In this document: piece after piece, positions 5,320 through 6,652 of the stretch
Layout of the letters: each line of letters begins with the position of its first letter
How positions within the stretch are numbered: position 1 is the stretch's first letter
Origin: JAYTQQ01 sp043784965
Lineage (GTDB): Bacteria; Bdellovibrionota; Bdellovibrionia; Bdellovibrionales; JAMPXM01
Assembly: GCA_043784965.1 (NCBI GenBank)
Contig: JAYVXS010000088.1
Coordinates: 1-6,652, forward strand
DNA: 6,652 bases
Direction of reading: 5' to 3'
The notes under the pieces: model-generated
Database searches by the model: none
What the model was told of the DNA's origin: nothing
The model's input: only the letters and a program-made list of their open reading frames with translations
Position numbers and translations under genes: made by a program

Positions 5320-6420
5320 TTAAAGGTCGCAGTCGTCTTCGAAGTGCTCTGAACGCTCGTCAACCAGGGTCATTCTCTTTGCTGCAATCAACTTTAGCTG
5401 TGCTGAAAAATCGTCTGGAATAAAACTTGGATCCTTTACAGAAATTCGCTCGGACGGAATATTAGCACCAGCCTCTCGCCAAAGACGATTCAAGGTAACC
5501 GCATAAATTACTGCGGCGTCTGCCATACGAGAAATCGCAAGTGCCAATTGCACTTGAGCTCCTTGTGGGCCCCGACCTAATTTAGCATCGTTTGAAAGGA
5601 GTTTATCGCGAAACATTAGAGCTCGTTCGATCTCGGTAAAACTCAGTTCGATAGCTGATTTACTCATTAGTACATTCATGTTTTTTGGGTTTTGCAAAAT
5701 CGTAGTGGCCTGGGCCTGTACCTCCTTACCAATAGTTGCTACATCTTGAATAATATCAGTTTCAAAAAATTTATGTATTCCCACTTGTCCGGTTTTTTGA
5801 CCATCATAATTTTCAGTATCATGAAGTGGCTGCGAAAGATCGCCAATGTAATGGGCCATGACGCCCACATATATCATCGCACTATTGGCATCAGCTTTTT
5901 TTAAGGCAGCAAGTGCTAGTGCATAAAACTGTTGAATTCTCCAGGGAGCAACGCCATTTTTTGCAATAACTAACTCGCCATATTTGCTCAGGGCCGTTTG
6001 ATAAGAGCGTGGAAATTGCGAAAGAGAACCTTTTCCTAAAACAGGCGTATAAGCGTCACCTTGAAACCAATGATTCAATCTCTCTTGCGCAGGGTTGGTC
6101 GATTTCCAAACTCGATCTGGTACGGTCGAGAGTTGTTCAAACGACGGAGTATTGTTTGACCAAAATGGGACCCCCGAAATTGAGGCGCCGACAATTGCAA
6201 CAATTTGATGCCCTTTGGCTCCCCATGAAAATGCCTGACTACTTGATAAGATTAAACAGACAGCAATAGCGATAACTTTAAATTGTTGATTTATTATTCT
6301 AGTTAATTTTCTATTTACATTGCTATTTACATTGCTATTTACATTGCTATTTACATTGCTATTTACATTGCTATTTACATTGCTATTTAGAATGAATACT
6401 TCTCTGTTACCTAAAGTCAT
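5320..6420 (-). CDS. Secreted S1/P1 nuclease / zinc-dependent phospholipase C superfamily protein
   Basis: A 366-residue exported tri-zinc hydrolase. A signal sequence (basic n-region 37-48, hydrophobic VIAIAVCLILSSS at 49-61, cleavage after AFS65) leaves mature WGAKGH, whose Trp66 and His71 match Trp1 and His6 of S1/P1 nucleases; the free amino group of Trp is a zinc ligand in that family. Other expected ligands are D102 (VPDRVW), H117 (LNHWF), H190 and D194 (MAHYIGD), H200 (QPLHD) and H216 (GIHKFFE). The last ligand is Glu220, not the usual Asp of S1/P1, and matches the H-x3-E of Bacillus-type phospholipase C. It should cleave phosphodiesters of single-stranded nucleic acid or phospholipid; which one is open. 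Six NSNV repeats (12-35) precede the signal sequence. ATG 6420 follows AAGGAG by 5 bases and no later in-frame start is available. It converges on the DUF547 remnant. Confidence 0.85.
   Translation of the reverse strand: MTLGNREVFILNSNVNSNVNSNVNSNVNSNVNSNVNRKLTRIINQQFKVIAIAVCLILSSSQAFSWGAKGHQIVAIVGASISGVPFWSNNTPSFEQLSTVPDRVWKSTNPAQERLNHWFQGDAYTPVLGKGSLSQFPRSYQTALSKYGELVIAKNGVAPWRIQQFYALALAALKKADANSAMIYVGVMAHYIGDLSQPLHDTENYDGQKTGQVGIHKFFETDIIQDVATIGKEVQAQATTILQNPKNMNVLMSKSAIELSFTEIERALMFRDKLLSNDAKLGRGPQGAQVQLALAISRMADAAVIYAVTLNRLWREAGANIPSERISVKDPSFIPDDFSAQLKLIAAKRMTLVDERSEHFEDDCDL
6311..6390 (-). repeat. 12-bp in-frame tandem repeat, about 6.6 copies, coding (Asn-Ser-Asn-Val)6
   Basis: Six perfect copies of the plus-strand unit CTATTTACATTG run from 6311 to 6382, followed by a partial copy CTATTTA to 6389. 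On the coding (minus) strand they give NSNV six times at residues 12-35 of the zinc enzyme. The unit is a multiple of three, so copy-number change by slippage keeps the frame. Both other minus-strand frames stop in every unit (ATG-TAA in one, TAG in the other), so only the frame of the gene is open through the array. No sequence divergence between units suggests recent expansion or active slippage. Confidence 0.95.
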
Positions 6421-6425
6421 CAATA

Positions 6426-6431
6426 CTCCTT
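6426..6431 (-). promoter_or_regulatory. Ribosome binding site of the zinc enzyme gene
   Basis: AAGGAG on the minus strand, 5 bases before ATG 6420. It supports translation starting upstream of the NSNV repeats rather than at the signal peptide. A TTG directly precedes this ATG but lies too close to the site. Confidence 0.75.
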
Positions 6432-6652
6432 GGTGGTTTTCTGAAGTCTAAAAGCTAATACCCATAAGTACTCTTCTGTATTCTGAACCCATTATCAAGT
6501 CGTAAGTCGCGGCTGATGCTACCCCATGACGCAAAGACCAATCAAGACTTAGGTCTAGGCACATAGCTAACTGTAGGCGGCAGATCAACTATGCGCAAAT
6601 TTGTTCAAGCTGACCCACCCATAACTGGGACCGAAACCGAAAAACTGCGAAC
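6432..6652. other. Right-end region without a clear gene
   Basis: About 220 bases upstream of the zinc enzyme gene. I see no convincing -35/-10 pair for that gene. On the plus strand an ATG at 6591 opens a frame of 20 codons to the edge (MRKFVQADPPITGTETEKLR), with only a poor GGCGG upstream at distance 10. The minus strand over the same bases also has an open stretch ending QLWVGQLEQICA at a stop near 6586. Neither is recognisable, so the start of a plus-strand gene at 6591 is possible but unproven. Confidence 0.3.

Noticed and set aside
5307..5328. Direct repeat TAAAGGTC at 5307 and 5321 between the converging genes
   Set aside because: Eight bases, two copies, no stem or T-tract; not distinguishable from chance and not a terminator.
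6311..6390. CRISPR array or replication iterons
   Set aside because: Units are 12 bp with no spacers and lie in frame within a coding region; no replication gene or AT-rich origin features nearby.
6516..6566. 17-codon plus-strand frame starting at 6516
   Set aside because: No ribosome binding site, no resemblance to anything known, ends at 6566; expected by chance.

Overview
The window is 6.65 kb of moderately AT-rich DNA from what looks like a Gram-negative bacterium. It encodes a secreted zinc enzyme with a Sec signal peptide, inner-membrane proteins and a DUF547-family remnant. The gene set would suit a proteobacterium or a Bdellovibrionota-like lineage, but no marker gene fixes the taxon. 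I see no rRNA, tRNA, CRISPR array or complete insertion sequence.

Left part (1-2454, minus strand): a tightly packed operon. In transcription order it holds a remnant that resembles the N-terminus of an ECF sigma factor (from 2418), an intact cysteine-rich flavodoxin-fold oxidoreductase (2207-1173), a di-iron sterol desaturase/fatty acid hydroxylase (1176-334), and the N-terminal stub of a CDP-alcohol phosphatidyltransferase (341-147). The last three overlap by 3 to 8 bases, so they are probably translationally coupled. A candidate promoter (2425-2454) sits just before the sigma-like reading frame. The mix of desaturase/hydroxylase and phospholipid head-group transferase points to membrane-lipid modification.

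Middle (2555-4702, minus strand): a 715-residue fusion of a TVP38/TMEM64 (VTT) membrane domain with a complete FAD/NAD(P)-dependent disulfide oxidoreductase of the dihydrolipoamide dehydrogenase/mercuric reductase type. Its start is corrected here to ATG at 4702, behind a strong ribosome binding site.

Right part: divergent from the fusion gene is a DUF547 gene (4834-5309, plus strand). It is broken by a one-base frameshift and by loss of its central core, although both ends are still readable. It converges on a secreted zinc-dependent nuclease/phospholipase of the S1/P1-phospholipase C superfamily (6420-5320, minus strand). That gene carries a 12-bp in-frame tandem repeat (6.6 copies, coding Asn-Ser-Asn-Val) between its start codon and its signal peptide. 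The last 230 bases hold no clear gene.

The most striking theme is selective decay. Three genes (ECF-sigma-like, DUF547, CDP-alcohol transferase) survive only as ends with the middle or tail missing, while the genes between them are intact. I found no convincing new defence or mobile system. The main points of interest are the (NSNV)6 repeat, the mixed zinc-ligand signature of the nuclease/phospholipase, the VTT-oxidoreductase fusion with a Tyr in place of the catalytic His, and the nested inverted repeat in the divergent promoter region.
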